The notes under the pieces are model-generated. The model saw only the letters and a list, made by a program, of their open reading frames with translations. It made no database searches and had not been told where the DNA came from. From an uncultured Oscillospiraceae bacterium (lineage in GTDB: Bacteria > Bacillota > Clostridia > Oscillospirales > Oscillospiraceae), in contig CAKTMF010000001.1 of assembly GCA_934573855.1 (NCBI GenBank), positions 206,382 to 270,381 on the forward strand: DNA of 64,000 bases, read 5' to 3'. This document shows, piece after piece, positions 16,292 through 25,143 of the stretch (position 1 is its first letter; every line of letters starts with the position of its first letter). Position numbers and translations under genes: made by a program.

Positions 16292-17535
16292 ATACGGAAA
16301 AAAGACCCACTCTCTGGACGAGAGATTTTACAACAATAACCGTTGCCACGGCGCTCGGCGCGCTGGGCAACATTGCGGGCGGATTCGCCCTGTCGTTCCT
16401 CGTTTATGAGGAGACGTCCTCTACCCTTGCCGCGGCGCTCATCGTCGCGCTGCGGCTGATACCCGGCTTTTTCATACCCATGTTCATCTCTCCCGTCATG
16501 GACAGGCTGCCGCGAAAACCGTTCCTTGTCGGCGGAGACCTGTGCGCCTCGGTCGTGTATGTTCTGGCCGGGCTGTGGCTCAGGGGGAACGAGTTCAACT
16601 ACATATATTATCTCATATTCTCACTGGTCATCTCCTCGCTGGGGAGCTTTGACGAGCTGTCGTTCAACGCTCTCTATCCCCGGATAATCCCCGAGGGCAT
16701 GGAGGAAAAGGGCTATTCCGTCTCATCCATGCTCTACCCCGCGATGATGACGATCATGACGCCGCTCTCGGCCATACTCTACAAGGCTATCGGCGTCGCG
16801 AACATACTCATCATCCAGGGCGGGATGAGCTTCCTCGCCGCCGTTATCGAGAGCCGCGTGCAGGTCAGGGAGGAGATACGCGAGGGTACGCGCTTCTCCC
16901 TCTCCCAGTGGTGGGGAGATATAAAGGAGACCGCCGCCTATCTTAAGGGCGAGGACGGCCTTCGCGCGATGATATGGTACTCATCCACCGCAAGCGGCAT
17001 GGCCACGGGCTATGAGCCGATCTGGGTGGCGTTTTTCTCAACGACGCCGGGCTTTACCATCGCGATGTACAGCTTTTTCACAGTGGTGGAGATGATCGGC
17101 CGCTTTATCGGCGGCATGGTCATATACAAAAAGGAGCTGCCGAGGGAGAAAAAATACGGCTACGCGCTGTTCGTCTATCTCTTTTATGACGTCATGGACG
17201 CGCTGCTTTTGTGGCTGTCGTATCCGCTCATGCTTGTAAACAGGACGATATGCGGTTTCCTCGGCATACAGAGCGGGACGATGCGCTATGCCGCCGTGCA
17301 GAAGTACATCCCGGATTCCATGCGTGCGCGGATGAACGCGTTTTCATCCATATGCTATCTTGCGTTCAGCGCGGTGCTGTCGCTGCTCGTCGGCTGGATG
17401 GGCGACGTGATGGACAGCCGCGTGGTGATGACGGTAAGCTCCATTGCCGTCATAGTCGTGTGCCTGCTCACCATCGTGCGGCGCAGAGAGAGCGTCAACA
17501 GGATATATATGTCCGAGGGAATGAACAGTAAATAA
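16288..17535 (+). CDS. MFS transporter
   Basis: 415 residues with twelve predicted helices. The loop-2/3 motif is MDRLPRKPFLVGGD, the D-x(2-3)-R-x-(G/R)-(R/K) signature of the major facilitator superfamily. The overall shape is of the MFS_3/enterobactin-exporter-like branch, which usually exports drugs or peptides. It starts in an ATGA-type overlap with the acetyltransferase gene. Substrate unknown. Confidence 0.85.
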   Translation: MNTEKRPTLWTRDFTTITVATALGALGNIAGGFALSFLVYEETSSTLAAALIVALRLIPGFFIPMFISPVMDRLPRKPFLVGGDLCASVVYVLAGLWLRGNEFNYIYYLIFSLVISSLGSFDELSFNALYPRIIPEGMEEKGYSVSSMLYPAMMTIMTPLSAILYKAIGVANILIIQGGMSFLAAVIESRVQVREEIREGTRFSLSQWWGDIKETAAYLKGEDGLRAMIWYSSTASGMATGYEPIWVAFFSTTPGFTIAMYSFFTVVEMIGRFIGGMVIYKKELPREKKYGYALFVYLFYDVMDALLLWLSYPLMLVNRTICGFLGIQSGTMRYAAVQKYIPDSMRARMNAFSSICYLAFSAVLSLLVGWMGDVMDSRVVMTVSSIAVIVVCLLTIVRRRESVNRIYMSEGMNSK

Positions 17536-17550
17536 AAAGGAGAAAACATC

Positions 17551-19515
17551 ATGAAAAAGATCACGCTTGACCAGTTCTGCGACCTCAAGTTCGTGTCGGA
17601 GCTGAGCTTTTCGCCCGAGGGCGGACATCTGTGCTTCACCCTGTCCGAGGCGGATAAGGGCGGCAACAAGTACCGCTCGTACATATACGAGCTTTGCGGC
17701 AAACGAGTAAAGCAGCTCACCTCCGGCGGCAAGGAGCGCGGCTTCCAGTTCCTTGACGAGGACACTGTCATCTTCCCCGGCAACCGTGACGAGAGCAAGG
17801 AGCCGTCCATCGAGACAAAGTTCTACAAGCTCTCCCTCTCCGGCGGCGAGGCCGTGAAGGCGTTCACCTTCCCGCTGCCCGTGGAGAAGCTCATACCGCT
17901 TGAAAACGGAGACTATATCGCCGCCGCCTCCACCGTCCCCGGCTGGGAGGAGCTTTATAAGGGCGACGCCAAGCTCACCGCGAAGTATCTGAAGCATCTC
18001 AAGGACAACGAGGACTACGAGGTCGTCGATCAGGTCCCGTGGTGGTGGAACGGCGCGGGCAATACAAAGAGCATGTATACCGCTCTCTATTATCTCGACA
18101 GCAAAAAGAACAAGGTCACAATGCTCACGGAGAAGAATTTTGCCGTCAGCGGCGTGAAGCTCAACAAGAAAAGAAACGAGCTGTGGTTCTTCGGCGGCGA
18201 GCAGAAGCCGCTCCTCCCGCTGGACATCGGCGAGGGTACGGCGCTCTACCGTATGAAGCTCTCCGACCGGCGCGCCGAAAAGGCGGCGGAGAACAGCAAG
18301 AGCTTCGGCATAATGGACTTCGGGTTCGGCGACAGCTTCGTCCTCCTCATGGCGAGCGACAAGAAGCACGGGCTGAACACCGACGCGGACTTCTACAAGC
18401 TCTCATATGTGGATAACTCCATAAGCCTCTATAAGACCTACGGCGAGGCCATCGGCTCGAGCGTCGGCAGCGACGTGCGCTACGGCGGCGGAAGGTCCGT
18501 GAAGATGGCCGGCGATACCCTCTACTTTATCTCCACGATATTCGATTCGGCAAAGCTCTTCAAGCTCGAAGACGGCGAGATCAGCCCCGTCACCGACATC
18601 GAAGGCTCCGTGGACTGCTTCGACGTGCACGGAGATAAGATAAGGTGTGCGGCGCTCTACGGCATGAAGCCGCAGGAGATATACGACGAGCGCGGCAGAC
18701 AGATCACGAAGCTCAACGAAAAGGCGCTCGCGGGCAGATATGTGGCCGTGCCGGAGAAGCTCAACTTCATGAACGGCGGCCACGAGGTACACGGCTTCGT
18801 CCTCAAGCCCATCGACTATACCGAGGGCAGAAAGTACCCCGTCATATTCGACATCCACGGCGGCCCCAAGACCGTTTACGGTCCCGTGTTCTACCATGAA
18901 ATGCAGTATTGGGCGAGCCTCGGCTACTTCGTCATATTCTGCAATCCCACCGGCTCCGACGGCCGCAACGAGTTTGCCGACATACGCGGCAAATACGGCA
19001 CCGTGGACTACGAGGACCTCATGGCGTTCTGCGACAAGGCGCTGGAGACCTACCCGGACATGGACGAGAGCGAGGTCTTTGAGACCGGCGGCTCCTACGG
19101 CGGCTTCATGACCAACTGGATCATCGGCCACACCGACCGCTTCAGGGCCTGCGTCAGCCAGAGATCCATATCCAACTGGTTCTCCTTCTACGGCGTTTCC
19201 GACATCGGCGTGGACTTCGCCCGTGACCAGTGCCAGTCCGACCCGTGGAACGACCCGGAGAAGCTCTGGCGGCACAGCCCGCTCAAATACGCTGACCGCT
19301 GCACCACGCCCACGCTCTTTATCCACTCCTTTGAGGACTACCGCTGCCCCATAGACCAGGGCTATCAGATGTACACCGCCCTCATCTCCCACGGCGTGGA
19401 GTCGAAGATGGTGCTTTTCAAGGGCGAGAACCACGACCTCTCCCGCAGCGGAAAGCCGCTCCACCGCATAAGAAGGCTCGACGAGATAACAAAATGGTTC
19501 GAGGCGCATAAATAA
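17551..19515 (+). CDS. S9-family prolyl oligopeptidase-type peptidase
   Basis: 654 residues: an N-terminal beta-propeller (about 1-390) and a C-terminal alpha/beta-hydrolase domain. The catalytic triad is visible as S515 in GGSYGGF, D596 in SFEDYRCP and H628 in GENHDLS. The enzyme belongs to the acylaminoacyl-peptidase/dipeptidyl-peptidase branch that degrades short peptides in the cytoplasm; there is no signal peptide. RBS AAAAAGGAG precedes the ATG by 8 nt. Confidence 0.92.
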   Translation: MKKITLDQFCDLKFVSELSFSPEGGHLCFTLSEADKGGNKYRSYIYELCGKRVKQLTSGGKERGFQFLDEDTVIFPGNRDESKEPSIETKFYKLSLSGGEAVKAFTFPLPVEKLIPLENGDYIAAASTVPGWEELYKGDAKLTAKYLKHLKDNEDYEVVDQVPWWWNGAGNTKSMYTALYYLDSKKNKVTMLTEKNFAVSGVKLNKKRNELWFFGGEQKPLLPLDIGEGTALYRMKLSDRRAEKAAENSKSFGIMDFGFGDSFVLLMASDKKHGLNTDADFYKLSYVDNSISLYKTYGEAIGSSVGSDVRYGGGRSVKMAGDTLYFISTIFDSAKLFKLEDGEISPVTDIEGSVDCFDVHGDKIRCAALYGMKPQEIYDERGRQITKLNEKALAGRYVAVPEKLNFMNGGHEVHGFVLKPIDYTEGRKYPVIFDIHGGPKTVYGPVFYHEMQYWASLGYFVIFCNPTGSDGRNEFADIRGKYGTVDYEDLMAFCDKALETYPDMDESEVFETGGSYGGFMTNWIIGHTDRFRACVSQRSISNWFSFYGVSDIGVDFARDQCQSDPWNDPEKLWRHSPLKYADRCTTPTLFIHSFEDYRCPIDQGYQMYTALISHGVESKMVLFKGENHDLSRSGKPLHRIRRLDEITKWFEAHK

Positions 19516-19557
19516 GGCGTCACGGCGTGATCTTTATTGATAAAAGGACTGAGAACA

Positions 19558-20175
19558 ATGAATCTCCTCGCGTTCGTCATCGAGATGATAGGCACGGTGG
19601 CCTTTGCCGTGTCCGGTGCGCTCGTGGCGATCAAAAAGAAAATGGACATCCTCGGCGTGTGCGTGCTCGGCGCGACGACGGCCGTGGGCGGCGGCATAAT
19701 CCGCGACCTCATACTCGGCAACACCCCGCCGCAGGCGTTTGACAGGCCGGTGTACATCATCACCGCCGTCGCCGTCTCCATTCTGGTGTTCCTGCCGGGG
19801 ATGAGACGGCTTATCCGCAGCGAGCAGGCGCGTTTCGACTTTGCACTGCGGGTGATGGACGCGCTGGGGCTGAGCATCTTTACGGTGATAGGTATAGCCG
19901 TCGCGTATGAAGGCTCCGATAACGGCTTCCTGCTCGTGTTCGTCGGCGTCCTGACGGGCGTGGGCGGCGGCGTCATGAGGGACGTCCTCGCAGGGCAGAC
20001 GCCGTATATCCTCGTCAAGCACTTTTACTGCATGGCGGCGATCATCGGCGCGGTGCTTACGGTCCTCCTTCTGCGCCCCATAGGGAGCAGCCGCGCAATG
20101 CTGTGCGGGGCCGTGGTCATATTCGTACTCAGAACGTTGGCGGCGCGTTATCACTGGAAGCTGCCGAGAGCGTGA
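19558..20175 (+). CDS. Trimeric intracellular cation channel family protein (UPF0126)
   Basis: 205 residues with seven hydrophobic helices and the repeated family signature GGGIIRDLILG and GGGVMRDVLAG, one per structural repeat, each a Gly-rich helix kink followed by an RD pair. Bacterial TRIC homologues form K+-permeable trimers in the cytoplasmic membrane. I chose the ATG at 19558 (AAAAGGA 9 nt upstream) over an in-frame TTG at 19537. Confidence 0.88.
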   Translation: MNLLAFVIEMIGTVAFAVSGALVAIKKKMDILGVCVLGATTAVGGGIIRDLILGNTPPQAFDRPVYIITAVAVSILVFLPGMRRLIRSEQARFDFALRVMDALGLSIFTVIGIAVAYEGSDNGFLLVFVGVLTGVGGGVMRDVLAGQTPYILVKHFYCMAAIIGAVLTVLLLRPIGSSRAMLCGAVVIFVLRTLAARYHWKLPRA

Positions 20176-20179
20176 TATC

Positions 20180-21064
20180 ATGGAAAATATCGGGAAAAAA
20201 GACATAGTCACCATACTCGTCTGCTATGTGCTGTGGGGCTTCCAGTCGCTGTACTGGGCGCTCGGGGACGGAATGGATTCCTTTACCGTGCTTGCCTGCC
20301 GCACGCTGATGACGGCGGTGTTCACGGCAGCCATTCTGGCGCTGCAGGGTAGACTTCGTGAGCTGAGGGCCGTTTTTGCCGACAGGAAGCTTCTGCGGCT
20401 GCTGCATGTCTCCGCGCTCTTCCTCATGCTCGACTGGGGGATATTCATCGTCGTGGTGAATGCCGGACATGTGCTGGATACCAGCCTCGGATATTATATA
20501 AGCCCACTCTTTATCTTTGCGGTGGGCATCGCGGTCTACCGCGAGAGGGGCGAGAGGAGCATGTTCATCGCGTTGGGCGTGGCGCTTGCCGGCGTCGCCG
20601 TCAGCACGGCGGCGTTTGGGCAGTTCCCGCTCGTGCCGCTCCTCGTGGCCGCGTCGTGGACGGTGTATTCCTCCATCAAAAAAAGCGTCCGTATCGACGG
20701 ACTGCTGAGCATAGCCGCGGAGACGCTGATACTCTCCCCGGTAATGCTGCTGTTTCTTGCGTTCTTCCGTGCGGGAGAGGTCGCGGCGTTCGGGCCGCGC
20801 GACGTGCTGTTCGCGGTAGGCTCGGGCATAGTCACGGGACTTCCGATGGTGCTGTATTCCGACGTCGTGGTGAAATTCCCGCTGACCGCGATATGCTTTA
20901 TCCAGTACCTCTGCCCGACCTTCGCGCTGTTCTGCGGCCTCATCCGCGGGGAGCGCTTCACCGCGAGCCAGCTCGTGAGCCTCGCGTTCTTCGTGATATC
21001 CATCGCGATATTCACGGCGGGAGAGCTGAGGACGGCAAAAAGAAAAGGTTTACATAATACATAG
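20180..21064 (+). CDS. EamA/RarD-like drug/metabolite transporter
   Basis: 294 residues and ten predicted helices. The opening GKKDIVTILVCYVLWGFQSLYW and the segment NAGHVLDTSLGYYISPL are typical of RarD-type members of the DMT superfamily. It begins 4 nt after the preceding stop. These are inner-membrane exporters or permeases of metabolites; the substrate is not known. Confidence 0.82.
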   Translation: MENIGKKDIVTILVCYVLWGFQSLYWALGDGMDSFTVLACRTLMTAVFTAAILALQGRLRELRAVFADRKLLRLLHVSALFLMLDWGIFIVVVNAGHVLDTSLGYYISPLFIFAVGIAVYRERGERSMFIALGVALAGVAVSTAAFGQFPLVPLLVAASWTVYSSIKKSVRIDGLLSIAAETLILSPVMLLFLAFFRAGEVAAFGPRDVLFAVGSGIVTGLPMVLYSDVVVKFPLTAICFIQYLCPTFALFCGLIRGERFTASQLVSLAFFVISIAIFTAGELRTAKRKGLHNT

Positions 21065-21077
21065 AGCGGAGGCGCAA

Positions 21078-21905
21078 ATGCCGAATATTATTGAAATAAA
21101 CGATTTTTCCGCCCCGGAGCTGGACGTCTACGCGAGACTGACCGAGGTACAGCTCCTCTCGCGGCGCGACCTCTCGGAGGGACTGTTCATCGCCGAAAGC
21201 CCCAAGGTGGTCGAGCGGGCGCTGGATGCGGGCTATGAGCCGGTATCCATGCTTCTTGAGCCGAAGCACATCGACGCCCAGGCGGCGGACATAGTGCGAC
21301 GTGTAGGAGATATACCTATCTTTACCGCGCCGCTCTCCGTGCTGACGGAGCTTACCGGCTTTCCACTCACACGGGGGGTGCTGTGCGCCATGCGCCGCAA
21401 GCCGCTCAGGACCGTGGAGGAGCTGTGCGCCGGCGCGCGCCGCGTGGCGATACTCGAAAACGTGATGAACCCCACCAACGTCGGCGCCATCTTCCGCTCC
21501 GCCGCGGCGCTGGGCATGGACGCGGTGCTGCTCACCCCGGCAAGCTCCGACCCGCTCTATCGCCGCGCGGTGCGCGTGAGCATGGGTACGGTCTTTCAGG
21601 TGCCGTGGACGTTCTTCGGCGGGGAGAGCGGCGCGTGGCCCCATCCGGGGATAGATACGCTCCGGGCGCTGGGCTTTCGCACCGCGGCTATGGCGCTGCG
21701 CGAGGACTCCGTGTCCCTGCGCGACGAAAGGCTCTGCCGCGAGGAACGCCTTGCGGTCATTCTGGGGACGGAGGGAGACGGTCTTGCCGCCTCAACGATC
21801 GCGGACTGCGACTATACCGTCCGTATCCCCATGACCCACGGCGTGGATTCGCTGAACGTCGCCGCCGCGAGCGCCGTGGCGTTCTGGCAGCTTGGAGGCT
21901 TATGA
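21078..21905 (+). CDS. TrmH/SpoU-family RNA methyltransferase (copy 1)
   Basis: 275 residues. The SPOUT knot signatures are clear: NPTNVGAIFRSAAALGMDAV (motif 1), LGTEGDGL (motif 2) and IPMTHGVDSLNVAAASAVAFW (motif 3), after an N-terminal SpoU-substrate-binding region (ARLTEVQLLSRRDLSEGLF). It makes 2'-O-methyl ribose in tRNA or rRNA using SAM. A second copy of the family follows immediately, overlapping by one nucleotide. Confidence 0.9.
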   Translation: MPNIIEINDFSAPELDVYARLTEVQLLSRRDLSEGLFIAESPKVVERALDAGYEPVSMLLEPKHIDAQAADIVRRVGDIPIFTAPLSVLTELTGFPLTRGVLCAMRRKPLRTVEELCAGARRVAILENVMNPTNVGAIFRSAAALGMDAVLLTPASSDPLYRRAVRVSMGTVFQVPWTFFGGESGAWPHPGIDTLRALGFRTAAMALREDSVSLRDERLCREERLAVILGTEGDGLAASTIADCDYTVRIPMTHGVDSLNVAAASAVAFWQLGGL

Positions 21906-22744
21906 TGGGCAGGATGGTTGAAATAAGCGGTCTCGGCATGCCGGGGCTTGAGCCGTATGCCGGGCTTACCAACGCCCAGCTCAGGTCGGTCAAACAGGGC
22001 GGGCAGAGCGTATTCATCGCCGAGAGCCTCAAGGTGATCGGTTATGCCCTCTCCGCCGGGTGCAGGCCGCTGTCACTGCTTGTGAACAGAAAAAATCTCG
22101 CCTCCGCCGCCGGACTTATCGGACGCTGCGGCGATATCGACGTCTATGTCGGTGACGACGCCATACTCACGGATATTACCGGCTTTGAGCTGAGCCGCGG
22201 CGTCCTGTGCGCCATGGAACGCCCGGAGACGGTGCGTCTCGTGCCGGGGAAGCCCGCCGCCATGCTTGACGGCGCCCGCCGTCTGGCGGTACTCGAGGGC
22301 GTGGTGGACCCGACGAACGTCGGCGCCATCTTCCGCTCCGCCGCGGCGCTGGGCATGGACGCTGTGCTGCTCGCGCCCGGCTGCTGCGACCCGCTCCACC
22401 GGCGGGCAGTGCGTGTGAGCATGGGTACTGTGTTCCAGATACCGTGGGCTTATATCGGCGAAACGCCCGCCGACTGGCCGCAAAGGGGGATGGACGTCCT
22501 GCGCGCCCACGGCTTTAAGACCGCGGCCATGGCGCTGACGGACCGCTCCGTATCCGTCGAGGACGAGGCGCTCAGCCGCGAGGAAAGGCTTGCCGTTATC
22601 CTCGGCGCGGAGGGGGACGGTCTTGCCGCCGCAACCATTGCGGACTGCGACTATACCGTTCGTATCCCAATGCTCCACGGCGTGGACTCGCTGAACGTCG
22701 CCGCCGCCGGGGCGGTAGCCTTCTGGCAGCTCCGGAAAAGGTGA
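21905..22744 (+). CDS. TrmH/SpoU-family RNA methyltransferase (copy 2)
   Basis: 279 residues and the same architecture as its neighbour: DPTNVGAIFRSAAALGMDAV, LGAEGDGL and IPMLHGVDSLNVAAAGAVAFW. The ATG at 21905 overlaps the stop of copy 1 and has GGAGG 6 nt upstream; the long open frame further upstream is only a shadow of copy 1. Blocks of near-identical DNA (e.g. 21479-21522 against 22319-22362) show a tandem duplication, while the rest has diverged, so the two may have different RNA targets. Confidence 0.9.
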   Translation: MGRMVEISGLGMPGLEPYAGLTNAQLRSVKQGGQSVFIAESLKVIGYALSAGCRPLSLLVNRKNLASAAGLIGRCGDIDVYVGDDAILTDITGFELSRGVLCAMERPETVRLVPGKPAAMLDGARRLAVLEGVVDPTNVGAIFRSAAALGMDAVLLAPGCCDPLHRRAVRVSMGTVFQIPWAYIGETPADWPQRGMDVLRAHGFKTAAMALTDRSVSVEDEALSREERLAVILGAEGDGLAAATIADCDYTVRIPMLHGVDSLNVAAAGAVAFWQLRKR

Positions 22745-22772
22745 GCCGTTGGCGGACAAAAATTACCTCCCC

Positions 22773-22801
22773 AAATTGCACGGCAGGTCCGTGCAATTTT
22801 T
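22773..22801 (+). terminator. Intrinsic terminator
   Basis: AAATTGCACGG / CCGTGCAATTT stem, 5-nt loop, then a U-run; closes the rlmD-to-TrmH run of genes. Confidence 0.85.
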
Positions 22802-22883
22802 ATCAGATATTTTGTAAAATATACTTGACAAAATGAAAGATAAGGTGTACAGTGTAGCCACAACAAAAAGGGAGGAAATGAAA

Positions 22884-23402
22884 ATGAGTATTTCGTATAT
22901 CGCGGGTGTGGTAGCGGGCGTGCTGTTTGCCGTACTGCTCTGGTGGCTGTTCGCCAGAAAGGCCATAAAAAAGGGTCCCGTCAAGTATGACGAGCGTCAG
23001 CTCGTGGCCCGCGGCAGGGCCTACCGCACCGGCTTTTTCACCATTCTCGGGTACTGTGTGGTCTACAGCGCGGTCAGCGCCTTCGGCGTCGTCTGGTGCC
23101 TTGATTCGGTGGGCATGTTCATCGGCTGCCTCGTCGGCGTAACGGCGTTTGCCGTCTCCGCCATCCGCAACGACGCGTATTTCGGCCTCAATGAGGACAG
23201 AAAGGCGCTCATGCGTCTGGGCGTGGTCATCATAGTCGTGTGCCTTCTCAGCGGCGTTATGAACTTCGTCAGCGGCAGCCTTGTCGAGGACGGCCGCCTG
23301 ACCGGCAACGTGCTGAGCATAGTCGTGGCGGTCATGTGGGCCGTCATCATGACGGCTCAGACGATACACAGCCGCCGCGCAGGGGAGCAGGAGGACGAAT
23401 GA
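22884..23402 (+). CDS. Four-helix membrane protein paired with an XRE regulator
   Basis: 172 residues with an N-terminal helix (about 3-22), a basic loop (KKGPVKYDERQLVARGRAYR) and three more hydrophobic helices, ending in a charged tail. Such small membrane proteins followed by a short XRE-type regulator gene recur in Firmicutes, but the function is unknown. The ATG at 22884 is chosen because GGGAGG lies 8 nt upstream. The regulator gene overlaps its stop codon. Confidence 0.75.
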   Translation: MSISYIAGVVAGVLFAVLLWWLFARKAIKKGPVKYDERQLVARGRAYRTGFFTILGYCVVYSAVSAFGVVWCLDSVGMFIGCLVGVTAFAVSAIRNDAYFGLNEDRKALMRLGVVIIVVCLLSGVMNFVSGSLVEDGRLTGNVLSIVVAVMWAVIMTAQTIHSRRAGEQEDE

Positions 23403-23596
23403 AAAATCTGCGTCTCAAGGCGGCGCGCGCGGCGCTGGACATCTCGCAGCAGGCGCTTGCCGACACGGTCGGCGTCTCCCGCCAGACCATAAACGCCATC
23501 GAAAAGGGTGATTATAACCCCACGATAAACCTCTGTATCTCGATATGCAGGGCGCTGAACAAGACGCTCGACGAGCTTTTCTGGACAGAGGAATGA
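23399..23596 (+). CDS. XRE/Cro-type regulator (YozG-like, short)
   Basis: A 65-residue protein that is essentially one HTH_3 domain: LDISQQALADTVGVSRQTINAIEKGDYNPTINL, with the DNA-recognition helix SRQTINAIE. It begins in an ATGA overlap with the membrane-protein stop. The usual role of such a pair is that the membrane protein modulates the regulator or is its target. The longer frame from 23240 is a shadow of the membrane gene. Confidence 0.9.
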   Translation: MKNLRLKAARAALDISQQALADTVGVSRQTINAIEKGDYNPTINLCISICRALNKTLDELFWTEE

Positions 23597-23699
23597 TAAC
23601 GAAAAATACGTCCCGGCGCAGGGAAAGCGGTCATGTGCCGCTCCCGCCGCCGGGGCGCGTTTATATTATTAACAAACTAAAAACGTTGACAAAATTTTC

Positions 23700-23728
23700 T
23701 TGACAAAAAAATAACGAGATAGTATATT
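23700..23728 (+). promoter_or_regulatory. Strong sigma-A promoter of the amine dehydrogenase gene
   Basis: TTGACA (23700-23705), 17-nt spacer, TATATT (23723-23728). A second TTGACA at about 23686 lies just upstream. The region 23597-23768 is otherwise intergenic with a GC-rich inverted repeat near 23610-23660. Confidence 0.75.
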
Positions 23729-23768
23729 TAGCCTGTCCGAACCAATACTGTTATGGAGGTGTTTTATC

Positions 23769-24857
23769 ATGAAAAGAAAAGTTAGAGTAGTTCAGTACGG
23801 CGCGGGAAAGATGAGCCGCTACCTTATGCGGTACGTTCTTGAGCACGGCGGAGAAATTGTCGGCGCATTCTGCCGCAATAAGAACCACATCGGCAAGGAC
23901 GTCTCCGAGATTATTGGCAACGGCTATCCCTTCGTCGGCGTTGCGGTCGAGTCCTCTGCGACGGCAGAGCAGCGCATGGCGGAGCTCAAGCCCGACGTCT
24001 GCATTATCGCCACACGCTCCACGGTCGCGGAGCTTGAGGAGATATTCACCGTCTGCGCGAAGCTGGGTATCAACGCCATCACCACCTGCGAGGAGGCGCT
24101 GTATCCGTGGAACTCCTCCCCCGAGCTTACCGCGAAGCTGGATAAGCTGGCGAAGGAGGGCGGCTGCACGCTCACCGGCGTAGGCTACTGCGACCTCTAC
24201 TGGGGTACCATGGTCACGAACCTGTGCGGATCCTCTCATAAGATAACCAAGATCAAGGGCAGCAGCTCCTACAACGTCGAGGACTACGGCATGGCTCTCG
24301 CCGAGGGCCACGGCGCGGGACTGAGCGTCGAGGAGTTCGAGCGCACCATCGGCGCCTACAACGAGACCTCCTCCGAGGAGATGAAGAAGCTCGTCGAGAG
24401 CGGCGAATATGTCCCGTCCTATATGTGGAATCAGAACGGCTGGCTGTGCAGCAAGCTGGGGCTTCACGTCGTGTCCCAGACTCAGAAGTGTATTCCCTGC
24501 ATCGACAAGGAGGATCTGCACTCCGAGACTCTCGGCATGACCGTCAAGGCCGGCAACGCTACCGGCATGCGCGCCGTCGTCACCACCGAGACCGAGGAGG
24601 GCATAACCCTCGAGACCGAGTGCATAGGCAAGATCTACAACAAGCAGGAGATCGACACCAACGTCTGGACGCTCTGCGGCGAGCCGGAGACCACCTGCAT
24701 AGTCAATCAGCCTGCCACTGTCGAGCTGACCTGCGCGACGCTCGTCAACCGTATCCCTCAGCTCATCGACGCGCCCGCGGGCTATGTTACCACCGACCAG
24801 TTCCCGTATAACCAGTACCTGCTTCGTCCCATGAACGAATATGTGACCAGCAAGTAA
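23769..24857 (+). CDS. DapB-like NAD(P)-dependent dehydrogenase, similar to 2,4-diaminopentanoate dehydrogenase
   Basis: 362 residues. An N-terminal Rossmann domain (VVQYGAGKMSRYLMRY at 7-22; CIIATRSTVAELEE) is of the dihydrodipicolinate-reductase type, and the C-terminal part matches the size and layout of the 2,4-diaminopentanoate dehydrogenase family used in ornithine fermentation. A true DapB is only about 250 residues. The ornithine-pathway partners (ord neighbours, ortA/B, oraS/E) are absent, so another amine or imine substrate is possible. GGAGGT precedes the ATG; a strong promoter drives it alone. Confidence 0.75.
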   Translation: MKRKVRVVQYGAGKMSRYLMRYVLEHGGEIVGAFCRNKNHIGKDVSEIIGNGYPFVGVAVESSATAEQRMAELKPDVCIIATRSTVAELEEIFTVCAKLGINAITTCEEALYPWNSSPELTAKLDKLAKEGGCTLTGVGYCDLYWGTMVTNLCGSSHKITKIKGSSSYNVEDYGMALAEGHGAGLSVEEFERTIGAYNETSSEEMKKLVESGEYVPSYMWNQNGWLCSKLGLHVVSQTQKCIPCIDKEDLHSETLGMTVKAGNATGMRAVVTTETEEGITLETECIGKIYNKQEIDTNVWTLCGEPETTCIVNQPATVELTCATLVNRIPQLIDAPAGYVTTDQFPYNQYLLRPMNEYVTSK

Positions 24858-24894
24858 GCAAGACCTAAAAAAGAAAAGAAAAAAGGCATAAACT

Positions 24895-24930
24895 AACAGT
24901 GGGGCGCTTCGACAGAAGCGCCCCACTGTT
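24895..24930 (+). terminator. Terminator of the dehydrogenase gene
   Basis: Perfect 16-bp stem AACAGTGGGGCGCTTC / GAAGCGCCCCACTGTT with a GACA loop. A near copy lies beyond the adjacent repeat element at about 25139-25173. Confidence 0.8.
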
Positions 24931-25138
24931 AAGACTATCAAAATACTCATCCTGCAATGCACTGTGACAGAGCAGCGGGGAAGCGCGAGGGGGCAAAGGC
25001 CCACCTCGCGGTACAATACCCTGCAGTCAAAAGACTTGATCTATCAAGGCTTTTGAGCGAAGCCGCATTTTGATATTTCAAAATGCGCGGCAAGAGAAGC
25101 TTGTCGAAAAAGTTCATTTGAGCTTTTTTGACAAGCTG
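24931..25138. repeat. MITE-like dispersed repeat, copy A
   Basis: A ~208-bp non-coding unit with a homologous copy at 42952-43160, alike at roughly four of five positions by eye. The ends are imperfect inverted repeats around TGTCAAAAAA (left end degenerate here: CTATCAAAATACTCA; right end TTTTTTGACAAGCTG). Internally there are further stems: TCAAAAGACTTGAT with ATCAAGGCTTTTGA, and GCATTTTGA.A with T.TCAAAATGC. It has no open reading frame of its own. It lies exactly between two terminator hairpins of convergent genes. This accounts for most of the gene-free stretch 24858-25176. Confidence 0.75.
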
Positions 25139-25143
25139 AACAG

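Noticed and set aside
21383..21904. N-terminal extension of the second TrmH gene
   Set aside because: Arg/Gly-rich shadow of the first TrmH gene in another frame; the ATG at 21905 has a proper ribosome site.
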